Source: Rosenbergiella collisarenosi | GTDB taxonomy: Bacteria > Pseudomonadota > Gammaproteobacteria > Enterobacterales > Enterobacteriaceae | Assembly: GCF_018494085.1 (NCBI RefSeq) | Contig: NZ_JABBFP010000012.1 | Coordinates: forward strand, 44,954 to 108,953 | Length of the DNA stretch: 64,000 bases | Direction of reading: 5' to 3' | Shown: in pieces, positions 1-10,806 of the stretch | Layout: each line of letters begins with the position of its first letter | How positions within the stretch are numbered: position 1 is the stretch's first letter | Program-made: the position numbers and the translations under genes | The notes under the pieces: generated by a model | Databases searched by the model: none | Seen by the model: the letters and a program-made list of their open reading frames with translations, nothing else | Told to the model about the DNA's origin: nothing

Positions 1-33
1 AACGCCGTTAATAATTCGGCATCAGGACAATAA
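1..33 (+). CDS. ftsB: 3' end of ftsB (cell division protein), partial
   Basis: The first 33 bases read as an open frame ending in TAA, giving a short polar tail (NAVNNSASGQ) 15 bp before ispD. In Enterobacterales ftsB sits directly upstream of ispD and its protein ends in a similar polar tail. The call rests on position and tail character only, because the body of the gene lies outside the window. Confidence 0.5.
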   Translation, partial: NAVNNSASGQ

Positions 34-48
34 CAACGACGAAAATTA

Positions 49-750
49 ATGATGACAACCGTTTCTCCTACGGGAATTATTGCTGTGGTTCCCGCCGCCG
101 GCATTGGCAGCCGCATGCAATCCTCTTGCCCAAAACAATATCTGTCGATCGGCTCTAAAACTCTCCTCGAACACAGTATCGCCGTACTCGTCGCTCACCC
201 AGCGATTACCCAGGTTATCGTTGCCTTACACCCCGAGGATATCCACTTTCGTCATCTGCCCATCGCGGAGGATAGGCGGATAACGACGGTAATTGGCGGA
301 GAAACGCGTGCTGAATCCGTTTTAGCCGCGCTGGAGAGTATCAATGCAGCAGCGACCCCTTGGGTACTCGTTCACGATGCGGCTCGTCCTTGCTTGGCCT
401 TAACTGATTTAGAGCGTCTATTAGCCCTGACTACACAGAGTTCAGTGGGGGGCTTGCTCGCGACGCCGGTTAAAGACACGATGAAACGGGCGATGAGTGG
501 AGAAAAACAGGTCGACCATAGTGTTGAACGGCGCGATCTCTGGCATGCGCTAACGCCTCAGCTCTTTCCATTGTCGTTGTTAAAGACGTGTTTATCTACC
601 GCATTGCAACGGGGGGAAGAAGTGACTGACGAAGCCTCGGCGTTGGAGCTATGTGGCTATCATCCTGAACTCGTTGAAGGCCGCAGTGATAATTTAAAAG
701 TGACCCGTCCAGAAGATCTGGCATTAGCGGGGTTCTATCTTTCTCAATAA
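49..750 (+). CDS. ispD: 2-C-methyl-D-erythritol 4-phosphate cytidylyltransferase
   Basis: IspD couples CTP to methylerythritol phosphate in the MEP isoprenoid pathway (cytoplasm). The 233-aa product has the N-terminal nucleotide-binding loop [11 protein letters not shown] followed by the lysine-containing CPKQY segment, and the central VHDAARP motif of the family. The length fits the family. Two ATGs are adjacent (49 and 52) and neither has a strong ribosome-binding site, so the start could be either. It is followed by ispF after 19 bp, the usual ispDF arrangement in which two non-consecutive steps of the pathway are encoded together. Confidence 0.96.
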   Translation: MMTTVSPTGIIAVVPAAGIGSRMQSSCPKQYLSIGSKTLLEHSIAVLVAHPAITQVIVALHPEDIHFRHLPIAEDRRITTVIGGETRAESVLAALESINAAATPWVLVHDAARPCLALTDLERLLALTTQSSVGGLLATPVKDTMKRAMSGEKQVDHSVERRDLWHALTPQLFPLSLLKTCLSTALQRGEEVTDEASALELCGYHPELVEGRSDNLKVTRPEDLALAGFYLSQ

Positions 751-769
751 CACCAATAGGAGCCGCATA

Positions 770-1249
770 ATGCGTATTGGACACGGTTTCGATGTACATG
801 CTTTCGGAGGGGAAGGCCCCTTGGTCATCGGCGGAGTGCGTATTCCCTTCCCACAAGGTTTTCTTGCCCATTCTGACGGTGATGTCGCGCTACACGCGTT
901 AACCGATGCCCTCCTTGGCGCGGTGGCGCTTGGGGATATCGGTAAACTCTTTCCCGATACCGACCCGGCCTTCAAAGGCGCGGACAGCCGCGGCTTGCTC
1001 CGGGAAGCTTGGCGCCGTATTCAAGAGAAAGGCTACACGATCGGTAACGTCGACGTGACGATTATCGCTCAGGTGCCAAAAATGCTGCCACATATTCCCC
1101 AAATGCGTATCAATATCGCTGAAGACTTAGGCTGCCACATGGACGACGTAAATGTTAAAGCGACCACGACGGAAAAATTAGGCTTCACCGGGCGTGGGGA
1201 AGGGATTGCTTGCGAAGCGGTCGCCCTGCTAACCAAGGTAGAAAAATGA
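770..1249 (+). CDS. ispF: 2-C-methyl-D-erythritol 2,4-cyclodiphosphate synthase
   Basis: IspF cyclises CDP-methylerythritol phosphate, releasing CMP (MEP pathway). The 159-aa product begins with GHGFDVHAF, which holds the metal ligands Asp8 and His10; the third metal ligand His lies in [11 protein letters not shown]. The C-terminal [19 protein letters not shown] segment is the usual active-site end. Length matches E. coli IspF (159 aa). The stop codon overlaps the start of truD by 4 bp (ATGA), indicating translational coupling in one operon. Confidence 0.97.
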   Translation: MRIGHGFDVHAFGGEGPLVIGGVRIPFPQGFLAHSDGDVALHALTDALLGAVALGDIGKLFPDTDPAFKGADSRGLLREAWRRIQEKGYTIGNVDVTIIAQVPKMLPHIPQMRINIAEDLGCHMDDVNVKATTTEKLGFTGRGEGIACEAVALLTKVEK

Positions 1250-2298
1250 TAGAGAGTACTCCCTTAACGTGGTTGCTGGGTAAGCCCAGTGCGACGGGAT
1301 TGATTAAACAGTCTGCGAGCGATTTTCGTGTTGTCGAAGATCTTGGCTATACTGCTGATCAACATGGTGAGCATTTGCTCATTCGCCTACGTAAAACCGG
1401 CTGTAACACGCGCTTCGTTGCTGATGCACTGGCGAAATTTTTAAAAATTCCGGCACGAGAAGTCAGCTATGCTGGCATGAAAGATCGCCATGCCGTCACC
1501 GAGCAAACGCTCTGCGCTCGCTTTCCGGGTAAAGAGATGCCAAGTTTTGCGGCATTTTCGCTCGAAGGGGTAGAAATCCTTGAGGTCGCCCGGCACCAAC
1601 GTAAAGTGCGTATCGGTGGTCTTGCAGGAAACTCGTTTCAGTTGGTGGTTCGCGATATCAGCGATAAGCAGGCGGTCGAGCAGCGTTTAGCCGTTATCGC
1701 CGAGCAGGGTGTACCTAATTATTTTGGTGAGCAACGCTTCGGACGTGATCGCCACAATATTACCCTCGCTCAACAATGGGCGGCTGGAGAGATTCGGATT
1801 AAAGATCGTGCCAAGCGTAGCCTGCTGCTTTCTGCGATACGTAGCGATATCTTCAACCAAGTGACTAGCGCACGACTGGCGAAACAGGCGAGTCTCTCCC
1901 AATTATGGGTAGGCGACTGCGTACAGCTTACGGGACGGGGAAGCTGGTTTGTCGTCGACGATGACGAGTTTGCACAGACGCAGACCCGTGTTCAACATGG
2001 CGAATTACGGATTACCGCGCCACTCGTCGGTAAGGGCGAGGGGGTGGTGAGTGGTGCTGCCGCTGAATTTGAGCAACAACAGTTGGCGGCGCACAGCGCT
2101 TTTATTACATTATTATCTAACGAAAGGGTAGATGCGGCACGCCGAGCGATGCTGGTCTGCCCACAAAAAATGACCTGGGAATGGCTGGATGAGCACAATC
2201 TTCAGCTTAATTTCTGGCTGCCTGCTGGCAGCTATGCAACCAGTGTCGTCAGAGAACTCGTTTTACAGGGAGAAATGATTGAGGATCCTGCTGAGTAA
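1246..2298 (+). CDS. truD: tRNA pseudouridine(13) synthase
   Basis: TruD makes pseudouridine at position 13 of tRNA-Glu. The catalytic aspartate is codon 80 in the GMKDRHA motif, and the family's central NYFGEQRFG motif is present. The frame is open further upstream to 1210, but the ATG at 1246 is preferred: it overlaps the ispF stop by 4 bp and gives 350 aa, close to the 349 aa of E. coli TruD. The C-terminus overlaps the start of surE. Confidence 0.96.
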   Translation: MIESTPLTWLLGKPSATGLIKQSASDFRVVEDLGYTADQHGEHLLIRLRKTGCNTRFVADALAKFLKIPAREVSYAGMKDRHAVTEQTLCARFPGKEMPSFAAFSLEGVEILEVARHQRKVRIGGLAGNSFQLVVRDISDKQAVEQRLAVIAEQGVPNYFGEQRFGRDRHNITLAQQWAAGEIRIKDRAKRSLLLSAIRSDIFNQVTSARLAKQASLSQLWVGDCVQLTGRGSWFVVDDDEFAQTQTRVQHGELRITAPLVGKGEGVVSGAAAEFEQQQLAAHSAFITLLSNERVDAARRAMLVCPQKMTWEWLDEHNLQLNFWLPAGSYATSVVRELVLQGEMIEDPAE

Positions 2299-3043
2299 TG
2301 ATGACGGTGTGTTAGCACCCGGCATTCAACGGTTGGCTCAAGCGCTGCGTAGCATGGCGCAAGACGTCCGTATTATTGCTCCTGACCGTAATCGTAGCGG
2401 CGCCTCAAGCGCGTTGACGCTCGATATGCCATTACGGACTTATCGGCATGCTAACGGCGATATCGCGGTGCAACAGGGCACGCCGACAGATTGCGTCTAT
2501 CTAGGGGTTAATTGTCTGATGACGCCGGCCCCCGATATCGTGATTTCTGGCATTAACGCCGGGCCGAATCTTGGGGACGATGTCATCTACTCTGGGACGG
2601 TGGCTGCTGCCATAGAAGGACGTCACTTGGGGCTGCCCGCGCTCGCCGTGTCACTTAACGGTAGTACGCATTACGAGACGGCGGCCGAGGTAACCTGTCA
2701 GATCCTTCGCGTCCTTACCGCTCAGCCGTTACGCCTCAGCCCTGTATTAAACATCAACGTTCCTGATCTTCCTTTAGCTGAAATCAAAGGATGGAAGGTG
2801 ACGCGCTGCGGTTACCGCCATCCCGCCGATAGAGTGATCACCCAACAAGATCCGCGTGGTGAGACCTTATATTGGATCGGCCCGCAGGGTAAGCCGCATG
2901 ATGCAGGGGAAGGGACTGACTTCGACGCGATCGAACAGGGGTATGTTTCTATCACTCCATTAGGCATCGATCTCACGGCTTACCATGCAGTATCCCAACT
3001 TTCCGAATGGTTAGAGAATGTCGAGGGCCTAGTTACATGCTGA
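2279..3043 (+). CDS. surE: 5'/3'-nucleotidase SurE
   Basis: SurE is a metal-dependent nucleotidase and exopolyphosphatase linked to stationary-phase survival. Asp8-Asp9 in LLSNDDG, the NRSGAS segment, and [18 protein letters not shown] supply the metal and substrate ligands. The start is a TTG at 2279 inside the end of truD; no closer ATG keeps the conserved N-terminus MRILLSND, so TTG is a firm choice. Product 254 aa against 253 aa in E. coli. The rare start codon and 20-bp overlap with truD suggest translation depends on coupling. Confidence 0.96.
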   Translation: MRILLSNDDGVLAPGIQRLAQALRSMAQDVRIIAPDRNRSGASSALTLDMPLRTYRHANGDIAVQQGTPTDCVYLGVNCLMTPAPDIVISGINAGPNLGDDVIYSGTVAAAIEGRHLGLPALAVSLNGSTHYETAAEVTCQILRVLTAQPLRLSPVLNINVPDLPLAEIKGWKVTRCGYRHPADRVITQQDPRGETLYWIGPQGKPHDAGEGTDFDAIEQGYVSITPLGIDLTAYHAVSQLSEWLENVEGLVTC

Positions 3044-3663
3044 GTCGGCGTGTTGAGATGTTACTTGATTACTTACGTCTGCATGGGATTGCCGACGAGG
3101 CGATACTGCGTGCGATTTCGCTGGTTCCCCGCGAGCAGTTTGTCGACGAGGCTTTTGAACATAAGGCTTGGGATAATAATGCCTTACCCATAGGCTATGG
3201 CCAAACCATCTCACAGCCTTATATGGTCGCCAGAATGACGGAACTGCTAGGGTTGACGCCTTTTTCTCGTGTACTAGAGATCGGTACAGGCTCGGGCTAC
3301 CAAACGGCCATCCTCGCAAACTTAGTCGAGCACGTTTATTCGGTGGAGCGGATCAAGGGATTACAGTGGGCGGCAAAACGGCGTCTAAAGAACCTTGACC
3401 TGCACAATGTCTCTACGCGTCATGGCGACGGCTGGCATGGCTGGGTCTCACGCGGGCCTTTCGATGCGATCATCGTGACCGCGGCTGCGCCTGAAATACC
3501 TTTCGAATTACTCGCGCAGCTTGCCGAAGGCGGCGTCATGGTACTCCCCGTGGGCGAAGAACAGCAGTTTTTACAACGTATCCAGCGAACGGGTGATACC
3601 TTCACTGACGACATAATAGAACCCGTACGATTCGTACCGTTAATTCCAGGCGACCTGGCTTAA
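3037..3663 (+). CDS. pcm: protein-L-isoaspartate O-methyltransferase
   Basis: Pcm uses S-adenosylmethionine to methylate isoaspartyl residues and so starts repair of aged proteins. The SAM-binding motif [11 protein letters not shown] and the conserved ERIKGLQW and [13 protein letters not shown] segments are present. The frame is open from 3007, but ATG 3037 gives 208 aa (as in E. coli) beginning MLSRRVEML and overlaps surE by 7 bp. The surE-pcm-nlpD-rpoS order is the classical stationary-phase survival cluster. Confidence 0.96.
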   Translation: MLSRRVEMLLDYLRLHGIADEAILRAISLVPREQFVDEAFEHKAWDNNALPIGYGQTISQPYMVARMTELLGLTPFSRVLEIGTGSGYQTAILANLVEHVYSVERIKGLQWAAKRRLKNLDLHNVSTRHGDGWHGWVSRGPFDAIIVTAAAPEIPFELLAQLAEGGVMVLPVGEEQQFLQRIQRTGDTFTDDIIEPVRFVPLIPGDLA

Positions 3664-3794
3664 CGTTTTCCTGACATCGTCTCATAGCCTGATTCGGCGT
3701 TGCCTGCTACTATTGGACGATAATTTCATTTAAGCATCTTAAAATCTGAGTTTGGATCTTAATATCGATAGCCGTAAGCCTTATGGGGGAATGA

Positions 3795-4985
3795 ATGAGC
3801 AAAGGAAGCAATAGTATTAATTATCGCCAGATGGCGCTAGCCTCATTGATTGCAGCCAGCTTGGCAGGATGCAGCAGTTCAGATAGTGATAATTCGCAAG
3901 CTCCAATCACCGCCATCGGCGCGAGCGGCGGCGCTCCAGCGGGATCAGCACAACCTGCAGTTCCAAACTATCCTTCACCGTCATCGGCCGTACCGAATGC
4001 TCCACGAGCCATGGCCTCGCAGCCTATCGCACAGCGTGTACCGCGTACTCAGCCAGTGACGAACGTAGTACCCACGGCAAGCTCAACTTCCGGACAAGTC
4101 CCTGTAGGCCAACCGGTCAAGTTACAGAATGGAAAAATCGTCTATAACCGTAATTATGGGAATATTCCTAAGGGTAGTTATAGCGGCAGCACCTACACTG
4201 TTAAGCGCGGTGATACATTATTCTACATTGCATGGATTACAGGTAACGACTTTCGTGATCTTGCACAAAAAAATAATGTCGCAGCACCTTATGGCTTGAA
4301 TGCGGGTCAAGTACTGCAAATTGGTAACGGTGCCGGACAACCCATAACGGGGCCTAATGAAATTAGTAAGGCAGACAATGTCTCAACTAATGAAAATAGT
4401 GCAAATAATGTTCAGAGAACCGTTCCCAAAGAGGTTGCACAACGACCAATAGTTACGTATTCTGAAGATACTGATGAACAAAGCAGCAATAATTCTGCTC
4501 AATCAAGCAGCAAATTATTACCGGGCAAAGCTGCTGTGACAGGAAGTGCTGCAGCGCCAATTGTGGCGCCGGTTACGACTCCAACGGTCAGTAGCACCAC
4601 CAGTTCAACACCAATTACTACTTGGCGTTGGCCGACAAGCGGAAAGATTATTGATGGTTTTTCTGCGTCGGAAGGGGGGAATAAGGGTATCGATATTGCG
4701 GGCTCACGTGGTCAGGCAGTGGTCTCTACAGCAGCGGGTAGAGTTGTTTATGCAGGTAATGCGTTACGCGGTTACGGTAACCTCATTATCATTAAGCATA
4801 ATGATGATTATCTCAGTGCTTATGCACACAACGACACAATGCTGGTTAGAGAGCAACAGGAAGTCACTGCTGGGCAGAAAATTGCCACCATGGGGAATAC
4901 AGGGACCAGCTCGGTAAGATTGCACTTTGAGATTCGTTATAAAGGAAAATCCGTCAATCCGTTGCGTTATTTACCGCAACGATAG
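3795..4985 (+). CDS. nlpD: murein hydrolase activator lipoprotein NlpD
   Basis: NlpD is an outer-membrane lipoprotein that activates amidase AmiC during septation. It shows a lipobox LAGC with acylated Cys26, a low-complexity Ser/Pro/Ala linker (about 30-125), a LysM peptidoglycan-binding domain (about 133-178, starting [10 protein letters not shown]) and a C-terminal LytM/M23 fold (about 283-395). The usual metal-binding His of LytM is replaced in the KGIDIAG segment, so it is a catalytically dead activator as in E. coli. Length 396 aa against 379. Start chosen after a GGGGGA ribosome-binding site. In E. coli the main rpoS promoter lies within nlpD; I cannot place it here by eye. Confidence 0.95.
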   Translation: MSKGSNSINYRQMALASLIAASLAGCSSSDSDNSQAPITAIGASGGAPAGSAQPAVPNYPSPSSAVPNAPRAMASQPIAQRVPRTQPVTNVVPTASSTSGQVPVGQPVKLQNGKIVYNRNYGNIPKGSYSGSTYTVKRGDTLFYIAWITGNDFRDLAQKNNVAAPYGLNAGQVLQIGNGAGQPITGPNEISKADNVSTNENSANNVQRTVPKEVAQRPIVTYSEDTDEQSSNNSAQSSSKLLPGKAAVTGSAAAPIVAPVTTPTVSSTTSSTPITTWRWPTSGKIIDGFSASEGGNKGIDIAGSRGQAVVSTAAGRVVYAGNALRGYGNLIIIKHNDDYLSAYAHNDTMLVREQQEVTAGQKIATMGNTGTSSVRLHFEIRYKGKSVNPLRYLPQR

Positions 4986-5028
4986 ATGCAGGGCCTTCTG
5001 GCTCTGCCCAGGACCAGGAGGCATCACA

Positions 5029-6021
5029 ATGAGTCAAAATACGCTGAAAGTTGAAGAGTTACATGATATCGACCTTGAAGATCATGATAATGTAGCTTTT
5101 GAAGAGCAGAACGCGACGAGCGATTCAAAAGATGATTATGGAATTTCGAACGCGGAAGAGGATCTCTTCTCGCCGAATTCATCCCAACGGGTTCTGGACG
5201 CTACACAACTTTACTTAGGTGAAATTGGTTTCTCACCACTGCTGACCGCAGAGGAAGAGATCTACTTCGCTCGCCGTGCATTACGCGGTGACGTTTCATC
5301 ACGCCGTAGAATGATCGAGAGTAACTTACGCCTCGTGGTCAAAATTTCTCGTCGCTATAACAACCGTGGATTACCGCTTCTCGATCTTATCGAAGAAGGT
5401 AACTTAGGTTTGATCCGCGCGGTAGAGAAATTCGATCCTGAGAAAGGCTTCCGCTTCTCTACCTACGCCACGTGGTGGATCCGCCAAACTATCGAGCGGG
5501 CAATCATGAATCAGACGCGTACCATTCGTCTGCCTATCCATATCGTGAAAGAACTGAATGTGTACTTACGTACCGCTCGTGAATTGACTCAGGTCTTAGA
5601 CCATGAGCCAACGGCGGAAGATATTGCACATAAATTGGATAAGCCCGTCGAGGATGTCAGTCGAATGCTTCGCCTGAACGAACGTATCGCCTCAGTTGAT
5701 ACGCCTATCGGTGGCGATTCTGATACGTCGCTGCTTGATATGATTTCGGATGATGACGAGAACTCGCCTGAGTATACCAATCAAGATAACGATATGAAGC
5801 AAAGCATCGTTAAATGGTTGTACGAGCTGAATGCTAAACAGCGCGAAGTCCTTGCACGTCGTTTCGGTCTGTTAGGTTACGAACCCGCAACGCTTGAAGA
5901 TGTAGGCCAAGAAATCGGTCTGACTCGCGAACGTGTTCGTCAAATTCAAGTTGAAGGTCTACGTCGCTTACGCGAAATCCTTGAAGGTCAAGGCTTAAGC
6001 TTAGATGCACTGTTCCTGTAG
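5029..6021 (+). CDS. rpoS: RNA polymerase sigma factor RpoS (sigma-S)
   Basis: RpoS directs transcription of the general stress and stationary-phase regulon. The 330-aa product equals the E. coli length and carries region 1.2, region 2 ([35 protein letters not shown]), region 3 and region 4 with the helix-turn-helix [20 protein letters not shown]. The lysine of IHIVKELN (Lys174 here, Lys173 in E. coli), needed for RssB-mediated proteolysis, is conserved, so regulated turnover is likely. The acidic N-terminus (residues 8-50) diverges from E. coli. The frame is open from 4927 but the ATG at 5029 follows an AGGAGG-type site and matches the family. A strong terminator follows. Confidence 0.97.
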   Translation: MSQNTLKVEELHDIDLEDHDNVAFEEQNATSDSKDDYGISNAEEDLFSPNSSQRVLDATQLYLGEIGFSPLLTAEEEIYFARRALRGDVSSRRRMIESNLRLVVKISRRYNNRGLPLLDLIEEGNLGLIRAVEKFDPEKGFRFSTYATWWIRQTIERAIMNQTRTIRLPIHIVKELNVYLRTARELTQVLDHEPTAEDIAHKLDKPVEDVSRMLRLNERIASVDTPIGGDSDTSLLDMISDDDENSPEYTNQDNDMKQSIVKWLYELNAKQREVLARRFGLLGYEPATLEDVGQEIGLTRERVRQIQVEGLRRLREILEGQGLSLDALFL

Positions 6022-6035
6022 TCGTTATTGAATCG

Positions 6036-6069
6036 AAAAAAAGCCATCGTAAGATGGCTTTTTTTTTGC
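6036..6069. terminator. bidirectional rho-independent terminator between rpoS and mutS
   Basis: A perfect 6-bp stem (GCCATC-GTAA-GATGGC) is flanked by an A7 tract on the left and a T9 tract on the right, so it can stop transcription from both convergent genes. Confidence 0.92.
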
Positions 6070-6075
6070 CTAGGT

Positions 6076-8631
6076 TTAGAGCAGCGTCTTAAGCCGATAG
6101 ACCCACTCCAGCGCTTGGCGCGGGCTTAGGCTGTCGGGATCTAGCGCCTCCAACGCATCAAGCGCTGGCGAAGTCTCTTCCACCAGAAGGGGAAGTTGAT
6201 GAGTATCGTCAGCTTGGCTAGGGCGCTGGCTGGGCTGGGTTTCGAGTTCACGCAACTTCTGCCGCGCACGCTTAATCACCTCTTTAGGTACACCAGCTAA
6301 GGCAGCGACCGCCAAGCCATAACTTTTACTCGCTGCACCCTCGCTAACCGTATGCATGAACGCGATGCTATCGCCATGCTCTCGGGCATCGAGGTGCACG
6401 TTCTCTACGCCTTGGATCTGGTCGGGCAGGGCAGTCAACTCAAAGTAGTGGGTGGCAAATAACGTGAGCGATTGTAACTGCTTGGCTAGATTTTCTGCAC
6501 AAGCCCAAGCCAAAGACAGCCCATCGTAGGTCGAGGTCCCCCGGCCAATCTCATCCATCAATACTAAACTGTGTCGAGTGGCGTTGTTTAGAATATTCGC
6601 CGTCTCGGTCATCTCCACCATAAAGGTCGACCTTCCCGAGGCTAAGTCATCGGCCGCCCCAACCCGCGTGAAGATGCGATCGATAGGGCCGATGGTGACG
6701 GCGTCAGCGGGGACGTAACTCCCCATCCAGCTGAGTAGCGCAATTAGCGCGGTCTGACGCATATAGGTGCTTTTCCCGCCCATATTAGGCCCTGTGATGA
6801 TCAGCATCCGGCGCTCGGGCTGTAACGACACGGGGTTGGCAATAAACGGTTCTTTTAATACCTGCTCCACGACTGGATGGCGGCCATTGGCGATTGTAAT
6901 GCCGGGTTGGTCGGATAAGGTCGGGCAGACATAATGTAAGGTCTCAGCACGCTCCGCCAGGTTTGCTAAGACGTCCAGCTCTGCCAGAGCTGTCGCACTG
7001 CGTTGTAACTCGGCCAGGTGCGGCAAGAGCTGGTCAAATAACTGCTCGTAGAGCATTTTTTCTAAGGCAAGTGCTTTCCCTTTAGAGGTTAACACTTTGT
7101 CTTCGTACTCTTTCAACTCTGGGATGATATAGCGTTCCGCATTTTTCAGCGTTTGGCGGCGCACGTAGTGGATGGGGACTTGATGGCTTTGCCCACGGCT
7201 TACCTGAATGAAGTAGCCGTGTATCGCGTTATAGCCGACCTTTAAGGTATCGAGTCCTAAGCGCTCGCGTTCACGGATCTCTAAACGATCCAGATAGTCC
7301 GTCGCTCCGGCGGCTAGCGCTCGCCACTCATCCAACTCTGCGTGATAGCCTGCGGCGATCACACCGCCATCACGAACGAGTACGGGAGGGGCTTCGACGA
7401 CCGCCTGATCGAGGAGTTCGCGTAGTGTACTAAAGTCGCCACAGCCTGCAGCGAGTGCTGCCAGCGATGCGCCACTCGTCTCGGCGAGTAGAGCTTGGAT
7501 TTCGGGAAGTTGATGGAACGCATGACGCATCCGTGCGAGATCGCGAGGACGCGCGGTACGCAGCGCCAGACGGGCAAGAATACGCTCTAAATCGCCGACC
7601 TGATGGAGCAATGGCTGCAGCGAGGAGGCCAGCGGCTGCAATTCAGCGATCGCCTCCTGACGCGCAGCGATAACCTTGGCGTCGCGCAGGGGTGTATGTA
7701 ACCAACGCTTAAGCATCCGGCTGCCCATCGGGGTAACGGTACGATCCAACACCGAGGCCAGCGTGTTATCCGTTCCCCCGGCGAGATTATAGGTAATCTC
7801 TAAATTTCTACGCGTAGCGGCATCCATGATGATGGTATCTTGCTGACGCTCCATCGTGATACTACGCAGATGGGGCAGGGCGGTACGCTGGGTATCTTTC
7901 GCATATTGCAGCAGGCATCCGGCGGCTGGCAGCGCGAGTAAGGCCTGTTCGACCCCAAACCCTTGTAGATCACGCGTACCGAACTGTAGCGTCAGTTGCT
8001 GGCGAGCCGTCGCCAGATCGAACTCCCACACTGGGCGGCGACGCAACCCACGACGCTGCTCGATCAAATGAAAAGCCGTAAAGCCTTCCGGGTAGAGGAG
8101 TTCTGCCGGATTGCTGCGTTGTAGCTCTGCCGCGAGCGTCTCTTCGCTCTGTGCCTCGGTAAGCAGAAAACGACCCGAACCGATATCCAGCGTGGCATAG
8201 CCAAAGCCTTGTTTGCTCTCGTAGACGGCGGCCAGCAAGTTATCTTGACGCTCGTTTAACAACGCCTCATCGCTAATCGTCCCCGGCGTGACGATACGCA
8301 ATACTTTACGTTCGACCGGACCCTTGCTGAGTGCGGGGTCGCCGACCTGTTCGCAGATCGCGACCGATTCGCCCATCTGTACCAGCTTAGCTAAATAGCC
8401 CTCTACGGCATGATAGGGCACGCCGGCCATAGGAATCGGTTGTCCGGCGGAGGAGCCGCGCTTGGTTAAGGAGATATCCAGCAGTTGTGACGCCCGGCGA
8501 GCATCATCAAAAAATAGCTCATAAAAATCCCCCATACGATAGAACAACAGGATATCCGGATGCTCGGCTTTCAGGCCAAGATACTGCTGCATCATGGGCG
8601 TGTGGGTGGGTAAGTTGTCGTGAGTCGTCAT
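6076..8631 (-). CDS. mutS: DNA mismatch repair protein MutS
   Basis: MutS recognises mismatches and small loops and recruits MutL. The 851-aa product (853 in E. coli) has the mismatch-contacting Phe-x-Glu in [11 protein letters not shown] near residue 35, connector, clamp and lever domains, and the ATPase with Walker [10 protein letters not shown], Walker [14 protein letters not shown] and the FATHYFELT signature. The C-terminal tail ends with the short dimer/tetramer helix. It is convergent with rpoS across a shared terminator. In E. coli K-12 extra genes lie between rpoS and mutS; here they are directly adjacent. Confidence 0.97.
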   Translation of the reverse strand: MTTHDNLPTHTPMMQQYLGLKAEHPDILLFYRMGDFYELFFDDARRASQLLDISLTKRGSSAGQPIPMAGVPYHAVEGYLAKLVQMGESVAICEQVGDPALSKGPVERKVLRIVTPGTISDEALLNERQDNLLAAVYESKQGFGYATLDIGSGRFLLTEAQSEETLAAELQRSNPAELLYPEGFTAFHLIEQRRGLRRRPVWEFDLATARQQLTLQFGTRDLQGFGVEQALLALPAAGCLLQYAKDTQRTALPHLRSITMERQQDTIIMDAATRRNLEITYNLAGGTDNTLASVLDRTVTPMGSRMLKRWLHTPLRDAKVIAARQEAIAELQPLASSLQPLLHQVGDLERILARLALRTARPRDLARMRHAFHQLPEIQALLAETSGASLAALAAGCGDFSTLRELLDQAVVEAPPVLVRDGGVIAAGYHAELDEWRALAAGATDYLDRLEIRERERLGLDTLKVGYNAIHGYFIQVSRGQSHQVPIHYVRRQTLKNAERYIIPELKEYEDKVLTSKGKALALEKMLYEQLFDQLLPHLAELQRSATALAELDVLANLAERAETLHYVCPTLSDQPGITIANGRHPVVEQVLKEPFIANPVSLQPERRMLIITGPNMGGKSTYMRQTALIALLSWMGSYVPADAVTIGPIDRIFTRVGAADDLASGRSTFMVEMTETANILNNATRHSLVLMDEIGRGTSTYDGLSLAWACAENLAKQLQSLTLFATHYFELTALPDQIQGVENVHLDAREHGDSIAFMHTVSEGAASKSYGLAVAALAGVPKEVIKRARQKLRELETQPSQRPSQADDTHQLPLLVEETSPALDALEALDPDSLSPRQALEWVYRLKTLL

Positions 8632-9069
8632 TAGCTTGGGTATCCATTTCCGTGGTTTTCGATTGTGTCAGTGAATGTTCTGGTTATCGTTAGGTTTCAC
8701 GTTGTCGCATCGAAATCATGAAATTATTAATTTGAAGATAAAGTTAAGTGTTACTTGCCGACGTCTCATCGGATGAGAGGCGGATGCATGTTGCGTGACC
8801 TACATCGATATTCGTGACTACATGAGGTGCATGATAACCGAGTCTGTTGGGCAGGAAAACACAAGGGGAAACGACTTTACTCTAAAATGAGAGAAATGAC
8901 GAAGATGTGTGAAAACGATAAGCCCGATATAAGCGAAAACTGGGGGCTGTGTGTGTTGTAGATTGTCACTGGGATTCAAGTTGTTTTCTACTATTACACA
9001 AACTCTCGCATAGGAAAGCTTGCCAAATTTATACCGGTAAAAGCTTGTCTGGCCGTGAGTTTTTTGACT
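8632..9069. other. intergenic region between divergent mutS and the 56-aa gene
   Basis: About 440 bases without a supportable gene. It must contain the mutS promoter (reading left) and leads on the right into the promoter of the small gene at 9154. I see no RNA gene, repeat array or long inverted repeat. Confidence 0.5.
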
Positions 9070-9107
9070 GAGCTTAATATGAAATTGCCTAGAAATTTTG
9101 GTATACT
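9070..9107 (+). promoter_or_regulatory. extended -10 promoter upstream of the 56-aa gene
   Basis: TATACT at 9102-9107 is preceded by TGG (9099-9101), an extended -10 element. A weak -35-like element (ATGAAA region) lies about 17 bp upstream. The predicted start leaves a leader of roughly 40 bases before the ribosome-binding site AGGAG and ATG 9154. Confidence 0.55.
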
Positions 9108-9153
9108 CTCTGAACGATGTCTTTCAGCCCAGATACTGCTTTCAGGAGTAATT

Positions 9154-9324
9154 ATGAGCAACAACAAAAAAAATCAGGCACGCTACGCTAAGCCATCTCG
9201 TGCTGATATCGTTCGCTCAGTAGCAACCTCTACGGCTGTTGAAACAGGGCAGTCTTCCGCAAAGATCGAAGCTTCCCTCGAAGCGACACGCAAAAAATTT
9301 GCTCATTTGCGTCTTGCGGTTTAA
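9154..9324 (+). CDS. small basic protein of unknown function (56 aa)
   Basis: The frame is open from 9055, but ATG 9154 is the likely start because CAGGAG lies at a good spacing before it and a promoter-like TATACT ends 46 bp upstream. The product is 56 aa, strongly basic (KKNQARYAKPSR at the N-terminus, TRKKFAHLRL at the C-terminus), with no signal peptide or membrane segment. I do not recognise the family. A helical, nucleic-acid-binding or phage-like small protein would be compatible but is not shown. Nothing nearby indicates its role. Confidence 0.6.
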   Translation: MSNNKKNQARYAKPSRADIVRSVATSTAVETGQSSAKIEASLEATRKKFAHLRLAV

Positions 9325-9738
9325 TCCCTTCTTAATGCTTCTCTCACCCAGTATTTCATCGGTTTGTAGTCAATCGACAATCTAGCGGTTTATATCCAAC
9401 CTGAATGGCCACAACACAGTTAATTATCGCGTAAATTCCCCTTATTTTCTGAAAAGATGGATATATCTCAGTATACTGTGTACTCATTACTTATAATTTT
9501 TATTAGTCCTACTCGAATATTAATTAGTACTACATAAGCTTCCATCGAGAAAAATTACTCGTGGAGAAGGTTTACACAAAGACACCTTTACCTAGTTTAA
9601 GTAAAAAACTTCAATTACTACTAAGAATTACTGTGCGTTTATTAGTGTTTGTAAAATACAACACTTTCTTAATTTGTTATCTATAGAGATGATTGTTGAT
9701 TCATGAATAGTAGGTTGGTAAGTAAAAAAGGATGTGTT
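9325..9738. other. AT-rich intergenic stretch upstream of the decayed effector-like gene
   Basis: Roughly 410 bases, clearly more AT-rich than the flanking core genes. It holds several -10-like TATACT/TATAAT strings (for example near 9472) but no gene, RNA or strong hairpin that I can support. An in-frame ATG at 9703 is an alternative start for the pseudogene that follows. Confidence 0.4.
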
Positions 9739-10259
9739 ATGGAAAAGGAAAATTCCCTGCGCCTTTTAACATTGGGTGAAATAAACCTAGGGTAAACAGT
9801 TTTCGGTAGTTCAATCGCATGGAGTAAGGTATGGGTTCATTGTGAGAGCTATCTTCCTTTTGGTTTACAAGGAAAATTCTTTGGGATGTCACCGAATGGT
9901 GAAATATATTTTAGAAAAGAGATTTATCTCAAGGACTTCTCCTCATCCACAAAATCTAACCAACATTTTTTTATGCATGAAATGACGCATGTTTGGCAAC
10001 ATCAGCATGGGATGTGGGTGAGAACTAGAGGTTTATTTAGCTGGGCATCAACATATCGCTACACTATCAACTCTAATAAGAAATTAAGTCAATATAGTAT
10101 GGAGCAACAAGCGCAGATTATTGCTGATTACTTTATATTAAAAAATATGGCGTAAATGCTCTTAAAAGAGAAGTTGGCCACCAGGCCGGTTTTCAGGGGG
10201 GCTTAGATAGTAATTCCATTTCGCTTTTTAGAAAAATATCACCAGAATTCATTTTATAG
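9739..10259 (+). pseudogene. decayed VgrG/Rhs-related HExxH protein (nonsense + frameshift)
   Basis: A single reading frame from ATG 9739 is broken by TAA at 9793-9795, continues in the same frame through HEMTHVWQHQHG (an HExxH zinc-protease-like motif, 9976-9990) to a TAA at 10153. The sequence then continues in the neighbouring frame from 10152 (VNALKREVGHQAGFQGG) to TAG 10257-10259. Joined, it would be a protein of about 170 aa resembling the 'vgr-related' / 'type IV secretion protein Rhs' family that I know by recall, which carries this same MHEMTHVWQ motif. Two independent lesions (a stop and a one-base loss near 10151) indicate a true pseudogene. It precedes an immunity-type lipoprotein gene. 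Confidence 0.75.
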
Positions 10260-10271
10260 GAGAGTGACAGG

Positions 10272-10679
10272 ATGAAAGCTATAAGCCTAATCATCTCTAT
10301 TTTATTCTTAACCTCTTGTCATATCAATGATCCCCGACCAGAAATCCATCGAGCCAAGGTGAATATAGTCGGCAATACTATCTGCGTCACGCTCCCTGAT
10401 ACTAAAAACGAAAATATATCTCTATTAAGTATAGATGAGATGGGTAAGAGTAATAGTGAAGTAGAAAAACAATTCACTATTGAAAACGCGCCTCAATTAT
10501 ATGCAGACAAATGCCTACCTAATTTTGGATTTTCCTTTGAGCCCGGTAGATTATATGTGTTCTCTATTAATACTATACGCATTAAAGACAATCACACTGC
10601 AGTAAATGGCAATAATTATGGTGTGACCTTTTCCGTTTGGGTCGATAAAGGGCAGTTAAACGTTAAAGATATTAATTAA
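10272..10679 (+). CDS. putative T6SS immunity-type periplasmic lipoprotein
   Basis: The 135-aa product starts with a lipoprotein signal and lipobox LTSC (acylated Cys16), then a small beta-rich domain containing VNIVGNTICVTLP and CLPNFGFSFEPGRLYVFS. This pattern matches, from memory, small lipoproteins annotated as putative T6SS immunity proteins that accompany VgrG/Rhs-associated enzymes. The gene begins 12 bp after the end of the broken HExxH gene, an effector-immunity arrangement. It is intact although its neighbour is not, so it could act as an orphan immunity protein protecting against related competitors. The family match is fairly strong but unproven. Confidence 0.65.
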   Translation: MKAISLIISILFLTSCHINDPRPEIHRAKVNIVGNTICVTLPDTKNENISLLSIDEMGKSNSEVEKQFTIENAPQLYADKCLPNFGFSFEPGRLYVFSINTIRIKDNHTAVNGNNYGVTFSVWVDKGQLNVKDIN

Positions 10680-10722
10680 CGATATCCCCGCACTGGCATG
10701 CAAGACATATCTTGCTGCTAAA

Positions 10723-10752
10723 AAGTGACTCGCGTCGTTTAGCGAGTCACTC
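10723..10752. terminator. hairpin between the immunity-type gene and yczE-like gene
   Basis: A perfect 10-bp inverted repeat (AGTGACTCGC at 10724-10733, GCGAGTCACT at 10742-10751) with an 8-base loop lies between two convergent genes. There is no T-tract on the right and only a short A run on the left, so it may be a weak or leftward terminator or an mRNA 3'-end stabiliser. Confidence 0.55.
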
Positions 10753-10806
10753 CTCGTCGTCATCGTGTTGGAGGCTATCAATCCTGCGAAGAACGCGTAG
10801 ACAAGA

